Shown here: piece after piece, positions 1 through 9,655 of the stretch | Layout of the letters: every line of letters begins with the position of its first letter | How positions within the stretch are numbered: the first letter of the stretch is position 1 | Assembly (NCBI GenBank): GCA_018398765.1 | Contig: JAHBMJ010001684.1 | Location: 5,259 to 27,209, forward strand | DNA: 21,951 nt | Direction of reading: 5' to 3' | Origin: Chromera velia | Lineage: Eukaryota > Sar > Chromeraceae | Position numbers and translations under genes: made by a program | Notes under the pieces: generated by a model | Database searches by the model: none | The model's input: the letters and a program-made list of their open reading frames with translations, nothing else | Told to the model about the DNA's origin: nothing

Positions 1-30
1 GGGGGGGGGAGAGAGAGAGAAAGAGACTGA
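1..30. repeat. Contig-edge G run plus GA microsatellite
   Basis: The window opens with nine G followed by GA repeats. It mirrors the C run at the far end. Such edges are typical places where an assembly stops. Confidence 0.85.
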
Positions 31-490
31 CTAGCACTTCATTCACCAGCGCAGAAGTCTGCACCAATCCTCTTTTGTTGTGGTCGCCTTTTGCTTCTTC
101 CTCGTATCCCCCCGCTAGTTTGAACGCGTCATGGGCCAATTGCAACAGACGCACAGCGAAGCCCGGAGGCAGAGACAGAGAGCTGCCGAGGACGGGGTGT
201 TGGCACAAGGCGACGAGTGTATCCAGGAACGGAAAGAGAAGACGCGAGGACACCACTGGAGGAAAGGGGCGAGGAGGACCCGATTCGAATGGTGACGATG
301 ACGATGTGGAGGAATTTCCTCCTCCTCCTCTCTCGCTTGTGTGCAGCACCACTGCGGACCCGACCTTCTGCGTGACACATGCATGAATAGAGTCAGGGCA
401 GGAGATTGATTGCGAACATGTTTTTTGATCAGCAAACCATGCAGGTAACAATGAATGAAGTCCACAACATCTCCCAAGAAGAAGATGAGA

Positions 491-940
491 TCAAACGATA
501 CGGCTAGAGGAAATCTCCCTTCGCTTCCCTTTAGTGACCTGAAGTGCCATCTCGGCAGAGGCGACCACTTCCCTTACTGTCAGAGCCGCCACAGTCATCA
601 TGTCTCTCTCTTCTTCTGCCTGTATTGAGCATCCGCCTTTTTGATCGTTTCTCTCTTCTCCTTCATTTTTCTCTTCCGCTCTCTCGATCATCTGACGAAC
701 AAAAGGAGAGAGAACCATCTCAGACGTCGTCAATGCTGCACCTGTCGCCTCTGCAAGGGCCTCTACAGACTCCATCAGATGGGCGTCTCTGTCCTTTTCT
801 GATTTTGCAAAGCCCTGCCCGTCCACCGCCAGCTGAGACCTCTTCGAGTGAAGCTCGGTCAGGCTCTCCGACAGAACGGCAGGCAGTTTTGGGGGAGAAC
901 CTTCCTCCGACGGTCCTTTGAAAAGAAAACCCGGGAAGGC
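491..940 (-). CDS. Putative terminal exon, helical hypothetical protein
   Basis: Read on the minus strand, a frame opens directly after a CTGCAG acceptor (CAG at 943-941) and runs 149 codons to a stop at 493-491. The product is rich in Ala, Glu, Leu, Ser and Lys and looks helical, for example LPAVLSESLTELHSKRSQL near the start and FVRQMIERAEEKNEGEER in the middle, followed by a basic tail. No catalytic motif or known domain was recognised. The exon begins in phase 0, which matches the phase-0 end of the upstream block at 2047-2425, so the two could be consecutive exons separated by a 1.1 kb intron containing the GACA microsatellite. It could also be a chance open frame; the composition is more protein-like than the overlapping plus-strand frames, which are Pro/Ser/Leu-rich. 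Confidence 0.35.
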   Translation of the reverse strand, partial: AFPGFLFKGPSEEGSPPKLPAVLSESLTELHSKRSQLAVDGQGFAKSEKDRDAHLMESVEALAEATGAALTTSEMVLSPFVRQMIERAEEKNEGEERNDQKGGCSIQAEEERDMMTVAALTVREVVASAEMALQVTKGKRREISSSRIV

Positions 941-1110
941 CTGCAGGCCAGATGAGAAAATTCACATTCATTTCTCGTTCAGAAAGTGAACGTGCGCGGC
1001 CTCCACAAGAAATACTCATTCATTTGTGTGGGAGTGGAAGGAAACAGCACACAGAGAAAGGACGGACAACTGCATGAGCTAACGCGACTGCTAGATGCGA
1101 TACCTGTGGC

Positions 1111-1162
1111 GACACACACAAGCGCGCGCACACACACGCACACACACACACACACACACACA
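1111..1162. repeat. CA dinucleotide microsatellite
   Basis: CA repeats with a short CG interruption (GCGCGC) in the middle. Alternating purine-pyrimidine of this kind can adopt Z-DNA. It lies in the presumed intron of the minus-strand gene. Confidence 0.9.
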
Positions 1163-1344
1163 TCCAATGCGCTGACGTTTTGGGAGTTGGTCTTTTGCTG
1201 TTCGCTGCTGCTGGTTTGTTTTTGATCTTGTGCGTCTCGGAAGAACGTTTCCGTTTGAGCTGCTGTCACCCCTCCCAGGGAGTCTTTCACCAGGCCCCTC
1301 ACTAACAAAGGTCCGGGAGTCAACTGAACAGACAGGAAAGGAGA

Positions 1345-1385
1345 GACTATATGTTTCTTCTTCTCCCTCCTTTTCTTCAGGAAAG
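1345..1385 (+). repeat. Dispersed 41-bp element, copy A
   Basis: The segment starts GACTATATGTTTCTTCTTCT, is pyrimidine-rich, and ends in a GAAAG box directly against the GACA microsatellite. A near-identical copy is at 11332-11371 (first 24 bases identical; two mismatches and one single-base gap in the rest). Weaker relatives start at 15142, 15394 and 15481. All lie within GACA- or GA-type simple repeat. Confidence 0.7.
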
Positions 1386-1444
1386 GACAGACGGGCAGAC
1401 AGACACACAGACAGACAGACAGACAGATAGACAGACAGACAGAT

Positions 1445-1480
<36 letters not shown>

Positions 1481-1516
1481 CGACAGACCGACAGACAGAC
1501 AAACAGACAGACAGAT

Positions 1517-1554
<38 letters not shown>

Positions 1555-1636
1555 GCAGACAGACCGACAGACAGACAAACAGACAGACAGACAGATAGAC
1601 AGACAGACAGACGGACAGACTGACGGACAGACTGAT

Positions 1637-1685
<49 letters not shown>

Positions 1686-1701
1686 AACAGACAGACAGAC
1701 C

Positions 1702-1735
<34 letters not shown>

Positions 1736-1778
1736 GACAGACAGACGAGCAGACAGACAGACAGACAGACAGGCAGAG
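1386..1778. repeat. GACA/CAGA tetranucleotide microsatellite
   Basis: About 390 bp of GACA units with scattered substitutions (GATA, AACA, GACC, GACG). The minus strand reads TGTC, so long open frames of Cys-Leu-Ser-Val repeats appear there; these are by-products of the repeat, not genes. Confidence 0.95.
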
Positions 1779-1839
1779 CCTGAGGCGAAAATGCGATGAC
1801 GGGGGTGGCTGCCAAGCGTCTCACTGGCAGGAAGACAGA

Positions 1840-1855
1840 AGGAGAGAGAGAGGAG

Positions 1856-1890
<35 letters not shown>
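1840..1890. repeat. GA dinucleotide microsatellite
   Basis: An uninterrupted purine GA tract after an impure GGA/GA lead-in. It sits between the GACA array and the coding-like block at 2047-2425. Confidence 0.9.
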
Positions 1891-1896
<6 letters not shown>

Positions 1897-2046
1897 TATT
1901 CGGTTGATAGAGGAAGGAACACGCGAAAAAGCGAAGCTTGCTGAACATCCCCTCAAATGGAAAGGCAGCAGGCAGAGAAAGAGAAATGCCGACAGACATG
2001 CAGACAGACAGAAAAGAAGATATCCCGATAAAGAAAACGAACCAAC

Positions 2047-2425
2047 CTCTTCTGGCATCCTCAGAAAGGCAACAGTACTAGAGGACCACCATCGGATAGA
2101 CCGCCACTCCTCGCACTTGTTCAGTCCGATCGTTGCCTCTGCCTGGGAGTTGTCTTTCACAGTAGGAGGACTTTCCTGTTTACTGCAGACTTCGAAAGAG
2201 TAGGCAAGGGCCCTCTGCCCGATCCCCACGTCTCCCTCTGAGAGTGCTGACAGTCCCCCCGCATCTTCAGAGACGGCTTCTCTGCCATCTTTCCAGTCAC
2301 GCATTTCGACCTTCCACACGCCCCCCAGAGATGCCGCCTCCCCCCGTCTCCCCCCTTCTACTTCTTTTCCAGATGATGAAGACTCAGGCGGACGCAGGAC
2401 CAGTGCCCCTCCTGAGGGGGGGCTG
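2047..2425 (-). CDS. Putative internal exon, hypothetical protein
   Basis: A minus-strand frame is open across this block and ends GAG|GTTGGT, a usable phase-0 donor at 2046. The encoded segment is Ser/Gly/Glu-rich at first, then contains WKVEMRDWKDGREAV, LSEGDVGIGQRALAYSFEV and a Trp-containing run near the end (WRSIRWWSSS). The exact start is uncertain: acceptors at CTCAG, GTCAG and GCATGCAG upstream are all possible, and none joins in phase directly to the block at 2869-3590 without another exon. No family is recognised. Confidence is limited because the evidence is composition and splice signals only. Confidence 0.3.
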
Positions 2426-2868
2426 ACAACCGTGAGAGGGCCGACCGAGGCACTCACCTCCTTCAGATTCGGCCCTGCATGCAACAAGACCAGACAAGGC
2501 AGAAAAGAGGCGAGCACAGCGAAAAGGAAAATACAGAAAAGAGTGCACAGTCTCCCTCCAACTGTATGTATGCATGCAGAGATTGATTGTTTTTCCCCAT
2601 TTGGATCTGGAACGATCCGAGTCTGCCATGCACTCTCCTGCATGAACTGGGAGCCGCCACTTCTCTCTCTCTCTCACATGTAGTACGGGTGGACTGATTA
2701 CGCACATGTACGCAAGCAGAGAGAAAGAGCGGGGGAGAAACAGACAAGCGTGCCATCTGTAAGACTTCAGAACGCCAAGAGCGCAAACGAACAGACGCGC
2801 AGGGAAGCAAGAAGTGCAGCAGACCGACCTTCAATCGAGACTTGGAACACAAACGATTTTCCTTCCAC

Positions 2869-3590
2869 CTCTTTGAAAGTTGGACCTTTTGCTCCTTCTC
2901 CTCCCGCTTCCCTACCGTATGATCTTTTTTGCTCCGTACCCTCCCCCTTTCCTTCTCCGTCCGATCCCATTTCTTCTTCTTCCTCCCGCTCTTTCACCCT
3001 CTCCGAGAACAAGAGGAGGTCCTCGATGCTGACAGAGAAAGTCAGCCAGAGGGAGACAGGGGAGTCCAAGTTTGCCGCCGATGATTTCGTCTGTGGATTA
3101 TTCATAGAGGAAAAAGACGCGGGAGCAGATGGCTGCACCGTGAAAGGGGGGGAATAACGCGCGACCGCTTTCTGTCTCTTCGGCCCCCCTTCTTGTCCTT
3201 CAACGCTGACGACGTTGACGAAAACATGAACGCCAGCAGCATGAGGAGCTTCGTCCTCGGAGCTCAGATTCAGACCTCCACACAGTAGGGCATCTGAGAG
3301 CATGCTGGAAGAGACGAACGGAGAAGGTGACAGATCCAAAAGAAGGGAGGAGGGAGGTCCCTTGATCCCCTCCTCCTCTGTCGCCCTCCTCCTTCTTCTT
3401 CTTCTTTCCAAATACTGATCATCTTCAGCTTCTGGTGCAAGTTCTTGGTCTCCTTCTACGACGATTCTAGCAGCAGGTGGGAGGAGCGAGGGCGGCCTCT
3501 CTCCGATTCCCTGCTGGATGATGATGTCGTCAGCCTCCTCCTGGATTTTCGTTTCTCTTTTCGGCTCAAAGCCTGACAACGGATCTCCGC
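2869..3590 (-). CDS. Putative exon, acidic low-complexity protein
   Basis: Reading leftward, a frame opens after the acceptor GTGCAG (CAG at 3593-3591) and stays open for about 240 codons to AAAGAG|GTGGAAG, a phase-0 donor at 2868. The product is mostly Glu/Ser/Pro/Gly-rich and probably disordered, with a run of seven arginines near residue 65, an acidic EEEEEM tract near residue 210, and one more hydrophobic stretch (VSLWLTFSVSIEDLLLFSE). The ACTC repeat lies immediately upstream on the coding strand, inside the presumed preceding intron. No homologous family is recognised. It may be the 5' part of the gene that ends at 491. Confidence 0.35.
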
Positions 3591-3593
3591 CTG

Positions 3594-3689
3594 CACTCAC
3601 TCACTCACTCACTCACTCACTCGCTCACTCACTCTTTCACTCACTCACTCACTCACTCACTCACTCACTCACTCACTCACTCACTCACA
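3594..3689. repeat. ACTC tetranucleotide microsatellite
   Basis: About 24 ACTC units with a few substitutions (GCTC, CTTT), adjacent to the acceptor of the minus-strand block at 2869-3590. Confidence 0.95.
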
Positions 3690-3767
3690 CGACATGCAAC
3701 GAGAAAATATCACAAATGCCGCTCTTCCTTTCGTTTCTTCTTCCTTTTTTCCCGCGTGCTTTCTTTC

Positions 3768-3912
3768 TGCCTGTCTGTCTGTTTGTCTGTTTGCCTGTCT
3801 GGCTGTCTGGCTGTCTGATTGTCTGTCTATCCATCTATACATTTATCCATCTATCTGTGGATCATGTATCTGTATCTATCTATCTACCTATCTATCTATC
3901 TATCTATCTCTG
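3768..3912. repeat. TCTG then TATC tetranucleotide microsatellites
   Basis: TCTG units (with TTTG and GCTG variants) grade into TATC/CATC units. They read as Ser-Val-Cys-Leu or Ser-Ile-Tyr-Leu in translation and are not coding. Confidence 0.9.
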
Positions 3913-4000
3913 TCTGTCTACGTGTCTGCCTTTTTTTTTTCATTTTTGTTTCGAAAGGAAAAGGAAAGGAAGAGAAAAAAAATTCAGATAGCCTGTTTGT

Positions 4001-4061
4001 CTGTCTCTCTCTGTCTCTGTCTCTGTCTCTGTCTCTGTCTCTGTCTCTGTCTCTGTCTCTG

Positions 4062-4119
<58 letters not shown>

Positions 4120-4145
4120 GGTGGGTGTATGTATGTATGTATGTG

Positions 4146-4177
<32 letters not shown>

Positions 4178-4201
4178 GGTCTGTCTGTCTGTCTGTCTGG
4201 C

Positions 4202-4244
<43 letters not shown>

Positions 4245-4245
4245 T
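4001..4245. repeat. Compound microsatellite TCTCTG, TC, GT, TATG, TCTG
   Basis: About 80 bp of hexamer TCTCTG is followed by a TC tract, a GT tract, four TATG units and about 100 bp of TCTG. Five motif classes abut with almost no unique sequence between them. Confidence 0.95.
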
Positions 4246-4249
4246 GGTC

Positions 4250-5540
4250 TTCTCATCTGCAGCCACGTTACTTTCAAAAGCTGTTTTGCGCATTTGGGAG
4301 ATTCGTGTCGTTTGCAAAAGTTTCATTGGCCTGTGTGAACTTTTCTGGCTTTACTTAGTATGATGAATGTGATTTATTCGTGCTCCTGCCTCTGGGTTTG
4401 TTGAGAGGGAAGAGAGAAGGAAGCGGACAGAAAGTCAAGAGGGCGATGGCACAGTAGAGAGGGAAACCGTGTGAGAGACGAAAGGGACAGACAAAAACAC
4501 GAAGGGAGGAAGGCAGGAGGAGGAAAGTTGCAGGAGGGCAGAGCGAGTCAGTCGAAAGGTTCGCAGAAAAGAAAGGAGAAGGGTCAGATGGTGTTCTAGA
4601 GAGGCTGTCGGAAAATTCAGAAGGAAAAAGGGCAACGTGAACAGAGGATGGGTCAGGAGCCAGTATGACCCAACAGCTCATGCATGTTTATGTCCTTTTC
4701 GTCACCGGGGAAGAAGAGCAGGCTTACCTTGCGCCAGCGACCCAATCAGGCAGCCTGTCAGGACAACATGAAAGACTGAGAAACGCATGCTAAGTTGTAT
4801 CTCAGATTGATGAGTCCCTGATGTATGTTTCTGGCGATTGTAAAGGTCAGACACACATGCACGTACTCTGTCTCAGGATCATCCTGGAGGACGCATCGCT
4901 TTCTCGTGGGACTCCTTGGACAGACCGTGCAAACGAAGGGGACGAGATTCAATGTGGTGCGACGAACTGCCAATAATTTGATGGAGAAAAAGGTCGGGTC
5001 TGGACTCCTAATTTGTCTCAATGCCACTCTGTCTTACAGTGACTCATGCATGAAACCATGCAATAATTCGTGCGTGGCCGGACCCGCCGGCCCGCCGCGG
5101 CCGCGATGCGCGCGTGCATGGCTGCGCGGGGTTGCATGCGTGCGTCAATGGCTGTATGCGAATTGATTCGATCCATTTTGGCGTCTTGCATCGTGGGCCG
5201 TCTCCATGCACTTGCAGCGTCTCCTTCTGAGTCCTTCAACGTACTCAAGTCGTCGATCTCAAGTCCACTGTCTTTTCTCCAAGTCTCTCATTGTCCTCTC
5301 GACAGTCGACATTGGGCGTGGCCAGATGCTTTCGAGTTAAAGCAGTCGTTCGGTGCAGGGTGGGAATTCATTTTGTCTGGAGCTTCGTCTTTGTTTCTCT
5401 TGATTGCATGAGTTACAACGGTTGCGCTGTCTAAGGCTTCGAGATAATCAAACGGTAACCTGGGGGTTTTCGGGCGCCCATAACAATTGCATCTGCGACA
5501 AAAAACTTAAATTCAGGGCTTCGTAATTGACGAAGTATTA
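4250..5540. other. No gene recognised; purine-rich and GC-rich patches
   Basis: The stretch 4400-4640 is strongly purine-biased on the plus strand. A very GC-rich patch with NotI-like GCGGCCGC character lies at 5074-5150. Several frames of 60-113 codons exist on both strands, but none has splice signals, motifs or composition that mark it as coding. Confidence 0.5.
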
Positions 5541-5545
5541 GATCG

Positions 5546-5577
5546 ATATATATAGCGATTCGGATTCTTTGACGTCA
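5546..5577 (+). promoter_or_regulatory. Possible core promoter: TATA-like run and TGACGTCA
   Basis: ATATATATA at 5546-5554 is followed by the perfect palindrome TGACGTCA (CRE/bZIP-type site) at 5570-5577, about 125 and 100 bases before the ATG at 5676. The placement suits a promoter of the acyltransferase gene, but sequence alone cannot confirm that either is used. Confidence 0.3.
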
Positions 5578-5675
5578 TCAGGAGTGAACCAGCAAAAGGG
5601 AACGTAGCAGGAAGGCAAAAAGGAAAAAAAACGTAAGAGTCAAGGAACTCAGCTCTCTGTCAAAAGTGTACCGCG

Positions 5676-7872
5676 ATGGGCCAGGTGATGTGCTGTAGAC
5701 GCCGCGCGCAGTCGGGGAGGGCGCGAACCCCCCGGGAGCGTCAGCTGTCTGCCTTCGAGATGATGTGGGCAGAGGCACACGAGAAGGGGAAACTCCACAC
5801 AGTCAACGTGACACTGATCGGGGGGGAACTCCTCACAGAGGAACTTATGCTGCGCACAATGTGAGTGCAGGGCTTGGGTGGCGATGGTGGGGGCAGACGG
5901 ACGGGTTCTTCCATTCCTTCTGAGTGCAAGCCGCTCAGTTTCATGCGAAGGGATTTTTTCCCCTGTGGTGAGAGCAGAGGCCCGCCCCCATAGCTCATCA
6001 GTTCCCATAATTTTATTGATTGATTGGTTGATTGATTGATTGTTCCTGTGATTAATTGCAGGTGCCGACTGGAAGAGCGCCATCCGATTCTGTGAGTCAC
6101 TCACTCAGTCTGTCTGTCTGTCTCTCTTTGTTTGTTTGTTCTTTCGTTTGTTTGTTTGTTTGTTTGTTTTGAATGCGAGGAGGATCCGTTCTTTTTGACC
6201 CTGTCGGTGTTTCCGAATTAATGCAGGAGAAGAAGAGAACTGTCAGCATACACACGCATCAATCACTGAATCAATGTTCGGGGGGTGTTTTGGGCATGAA
6301 CGTCGAGATGCATGTCTGTTTTCGGGTCTCCATCTCTCGGGGTGACTGTGCACAGGCTTGTGTATTTGTTTGTCTTCATGAATGACTGAGACTGTTTGTT
6401 CTCTTTGACTTGTGTCACTTGCCTGGATCTCTCAACGCATGTATGCATACACCAAATGCAGCCGGATGGTCTTCGCAAGCGACGGTACTGAGGGTGCGCC
6501 CCTTTGGCTGCGTGAGGGGACCGGGAGTGGGGGGATAGAGGGGGTCGAAAAGGGTGTGTCTGGTAAGTGTGGGGGTGAGGACTTGGGTTGGTTTTCTGAA
6601 GCCACAGAGAGTTCCGAATCGGAAGCAACAAAGGCAAAAAAAAGTCAACAAACGAATTCGTTTCGGGCCGTGAATGAAAAACAGAAAGTCGAGACAGATG
6701 ATTTGCGAAAACCCACAGCAGATTTGAGAATGGTGGAAGCAGCCTCGTGGCAGGATGCGGCGTCGGATGTTTTTGGAGAGAAGCAGTTCTCCCTCCCGAC
6801 TCCCGGTTGTCCCACCAAACTTTGGCGAGTTGTTTTGGTCTCCTATCCAGCAGCAGAAAAAGAAGGGGGGGGCGAGAAAGAGAAAAAGAGCAAATTGAAG
6901 CAGGCGGTGATTTTTGTTCTTCACCACTCTGTCTTCGACGGTACTTCACGTCTGGCTCTGACGCGCGATTTCATGAACATTCTTTCTTCAGAGGGAAAAG
7001 AGGAAGTCAAACTACAACCGTACCTCGACATGCAGAGGGTTCATCGGCAACTCGAAAGAATGCAGCCGGGGAGATTTCGAACCGCCGCGCTGTGGGCTGA
7101 AGAACTCCGAGATGTTCTTTTCAGCTCTCTGTATTGTCCTGGACTCGGAGACTCTCCGGCCGTTGTGGCAAAGAGGGAAAAGACAAGAAGGGCAGAGGGC
7201 GAGAAGAAGAAAAAGTGCGAGCTTGAATCCTCTGCTGCTGTTGAGGCTTCTTCATCGTCGCAGGGAGGGAAAGGGAAGGAAGAAGAAGAAGAAGAAGTCA
7301 GGGAAAATACCAGACTGCAGCCGCTTGAACTGACGGAAGAAGAGACAGCCGCGTTGGTGGCGAAATGCAAACACGCCAACACGACGGTGCATGCCGCAGT
7401 GACAGCTGCCGTGATTCTCTCCCTTCTCCGCTTGGAATCGGAAGAAAGGAAGAGCGCCCTTGCCTGGAGGGCCGCCTCGTTCATCCCCTTTCTCCGTCCC
7501 TGGTTCTGCACCTTCCACCTGGCCTCGCTCCGAAAGTCTGTGGAACCGCCGGTGGAGCAGGTGGGCTTTTTCCCTTTCTAGAAAAACGGGGGGGGGGTCG
7601 TGTGTGAGTGTGTATGGGAGGGTGGGGGTGTGTGTCTCTGCTCGATGTGGAAGGAAGAAGAATTATCTCTCTCGTGTGCAGCCGCTAATGGACAACTGTC
7701 TGCGATGTAGGGTGCAAAATAAAGCTACATACACACGCTCAGTGCTTTGCGGCACTCTTGCCGATGTCTGTCTGCATGGTCGGAAGTGGAGTCCAAATGT
7801 TCCTTTCTCTCTCTCTTCGGTACGGCAGTTGGTTTCTCTCTCGTTCATCGAACGGACGAACGTTCTACGGTT

Positions 7873-7909
<37 letters not shown>

Positions 7910-9655
7910 CTGAAACGGAAGAGGCGGGCACATGCAATCAATCCTGCATGGGCAGTTGTCATCTCTTTTTTTTGTTTTCATCATCTCATCTCATGTCTGT
8001 TTGTTCTGATGCCTCCTCAGACTTTTCCTTACAGTGGAAGGAAGAGGCGGTGTGCGTTCGTTCCTGTTTTTGCCTTCGCCTCCTCGTCCTTCCCTTCTGT
8101 CCCCTCACGTCGCGTCGGTGCTCCCCTAGCTCCACTCCAATACGGGTACCCATGCAGTCTGACACACGGATCGACTTCTCTCACTCATTCCTCTGTTTGT
8201 CCTTCCAAGTTTTTGCCTTCCTTCCTTTTGTCGACCCTCCATCCTTCCCGCGCCTGTCTGAACAACGTACGCACGTGCGCATGCAGGGTGAGATTGGAGC
8301 GCTGATCACGGGGTACAGAATTTTCTCCCCCGTCACACCGGAGGTCATTGAGGCCTCGTCAGCCTGCGGCGGCCTGGGAGGGAATGAGGGAGCCGAGACG
8401 GAGAGAGAGAATTTAGTGTCGACGCTGTGGAGTCTGGCGAGAGATGCGAAGAAACGGTTGATCGTTGAGGCTGAGGAGCCAGGTAAACTTGGAGCCATTA
8501 TTATGGCCTTCATTGCCTCCTTCCTCGTTCGCTCGTTGCTCGGGTGGATCCCTTCTGAATACTTTTCTCTCAAACGGGTCCCCCAGGTCGGTCTAGCTCT
8601 CTGTCTCTATCTCTGCATTTCGTTTTTTTGTGCACCATAGCGCCGAGCTCTCTTTTGTTTTCCTCGTTTTGTTCATGACTGCCCCCCCAAATGACTGGAT
8701 GGATGGATGGATGGATGGCGTCTTCCCTCAGCCAGTCAACAAATTGATTGCAATGTCTGCCAGTCAGTCAGTCAGTCAGTCAGTCAGTTGACTGCATCAT
8801 AAAGAACGAATCTCTTGACAATCTACACTGGTTGTGAATAGACAGAGGGGAAGTACGGAGGGAGGCCGTTGTCTTCTCTCTCTCTCTCTCTCTCTCTCAG
8901 TTAGGTGTTCTCTTTCTTTCTGTCTTCCCTCATTTGCCTGTGCATGTCCCCTCTCTCTTCTCTATTCTTATGTGATCGTGTTCTCTTCTCTTTTCTTGAC
9001 GATCGAGCGAGTGAGTGCATGGGCCTGCACGTATATGTTTGGATGGATCGATGCACTGACGCTCATTCATGCAGGTGAATCTCTCCAATCTGGGTAGACA
9101 GGACTTTCAGCGTCAGTCAGTCTTTTTTCTTTCTTACAGATCAAATCCTCCAAGCAAAACAAATCACGCACGCACGCGCGCGCGCGCGCACACACACACA
9201 CACACACGATCGAATTCTTCCTTCCTTTCCTCCCTCCCTCCCTCCCTCCCTCCCTCCGGTTCAGAGCCCCCCCAGCGTCAGGCAGGCAGGCCTGTGGGGG
9301 TGCTTGGGGGGAAGATCAAGGGTGCGTCGGTAATGCTTCCATGGACTGATCATATGACCAAAAGTATTTTTTGAATTGACAATTTGAGCGATGATGAATT
9401 GATTGATGGATGGATGCAGGTGGCTACGGCAAGTTTCATTTGGAGGGCGTCTTCGCAGCCACAGCAGAGCAGGCCGAGGGTCCTCTTGCGTGCGTCAACC
9501 TGGCGACTGTGGGTTCCCGTCTTCAGGGGTGTGTGGTATTTTACACGCACGTGTGGAGCAGGGAGAAGGCAGAGGAGTTCGCAGGGCACATCGAGGAGGT
9601 CCTCTGTGAGGCTGCGCTTGTGCCTAGAGAGAGGGGGGGAAAGAAAAACAGATAG
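5676..9655 (+). CDS. Condensation-superfamily acyltransferase, alcohol acetyltransferase-like (6 exons)
   Basis: Exons are 5676-5860, 6062-6091, 6462-7560, 8287-8586, 9075-9093 and 9420-9655. All junctions are GT-AG, all phases agree, and the sum is 1869 nt (622 residues plus TAG). The fold is that of CoA-dependent acyltransferases related to condensation domains, PapA5 and fungal alcohol acetyltransferases. Visible landmarks are EERHPILR (about 66-73), LWRVVL before the core, catalytic HHSVFDG (226-232; the second His is the usual general base), a second-half start at ELTEEETAALVAKC with NTTVHAAVTAA, LRKSVEPP, LWSLAR, and VNLSNLGG (539-546), which matches the conserved SNLG of this family. 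It probably moves an acyl group from CoA onto an alcohol or amine; the substrate cannot be told. The start MGQVMCC fits N-myristoylation at Gly2 with palmitoylation at Cys6/Cys7, implying membrane attachment. Lys/Glu-rich insertions interrupt the domain. Family call is fairly sure; exact exon ends need transcripts. Confidence 0.8.
6015..6044. repeat. TTGA repeat in intron 1
   Basis: Imperfect TTGA units just before the acceptor ATTGCAG (ends 6061) of the 30-nt exon. Intron 1 is 5861-6061. Confidence 0.8.
6108..6170. repeat. TCTG and TTTG repeats in intron 2
   Basis: Short TCTG and TTTG arrays directly after the donor of intron 2 (6092-6461). They raise the pyrimidine and T content at the 5' end of the intron. 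Confidence 0.8.
6563..6718 (+). other. Candidate in-frame intron inside exon 3
   Basis: A consensus donor GTAAGT at 6563 and a tandem acceptor ACAGCAG (AG ends at 6718 or 6721) bound 156 or 159 nt. Both are multiples of three and contain no stop. Removing it deletes about 52 residues of Ser/Glu/Lys-rich sequence and joins GVS to (A)DLRMVEAASW. It also moves the HHxxxDG histidine from residue 226 to about 174, nearer the usual place in this family. It may be constitutive, retained or alternative. Confidence 0.5.
7874..7905. repeat. GA microsatellite in intron 3
   Basis: An uninterrupted GA run in intron 3 (7561-8286), the longest intron of the acyltransferase gene at 726 bp. Confidence 0.9.
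8697..8899. repeat. GGAT, CAGT and CT repeats in intron 4
   Basis: GGAT units at 8697-8718, CAGT at 8759-8788 and a CT tract at about 8875-8899, all inside intron 4 (8587-9074). Confidence 0.85.
9167..9257. repeat. CG/CA and CCCT repeats in intron 5
   Basis: Alternating CG then CA to 9208, then CCTT/CCCT units at about 9215-9257, in intron 5 (9094-9419), just after the 19-nt exon. Confidence 0.85.

Noticed and set aside
115-477. 120-codon minus-strand frame near the contig start
   Set aside because: It overlaps competing frames and has a Cys/Ser/Arg-rich composition with no motif. The terminal exon of the likely gene already stops at 491.
979-2643. 554-codon minus-strand frame with Cys-Leu-Ser-Val repeats
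   Set aside because: The long middle part is the GACA microsatellite read as TGTC. Only the portion near 2047-2425 looks coding, so the whole frame was not called.
3694-4358. Overlapping plus-strand frames rich in Ser, Leu, Cys, Val and Tyr
   Set aside because: They are translations of TCTG, TATC and TCTCTG repeats in all frames, with no unique protein content.
4758-5411. Frames of 76-113 codons on both strands
   Set aside because: No splice signals, motifs or composition distinguish them from chance frames in GC-rich DNA.
8287-8482. Shorter exon 4 ending at the GTAAAC donor
   Set aside because: It would leave phase 1, incompatible with the phase-0 NLSNLG exon at 9075. The donor at 8587 keeps the frame and family motifs.
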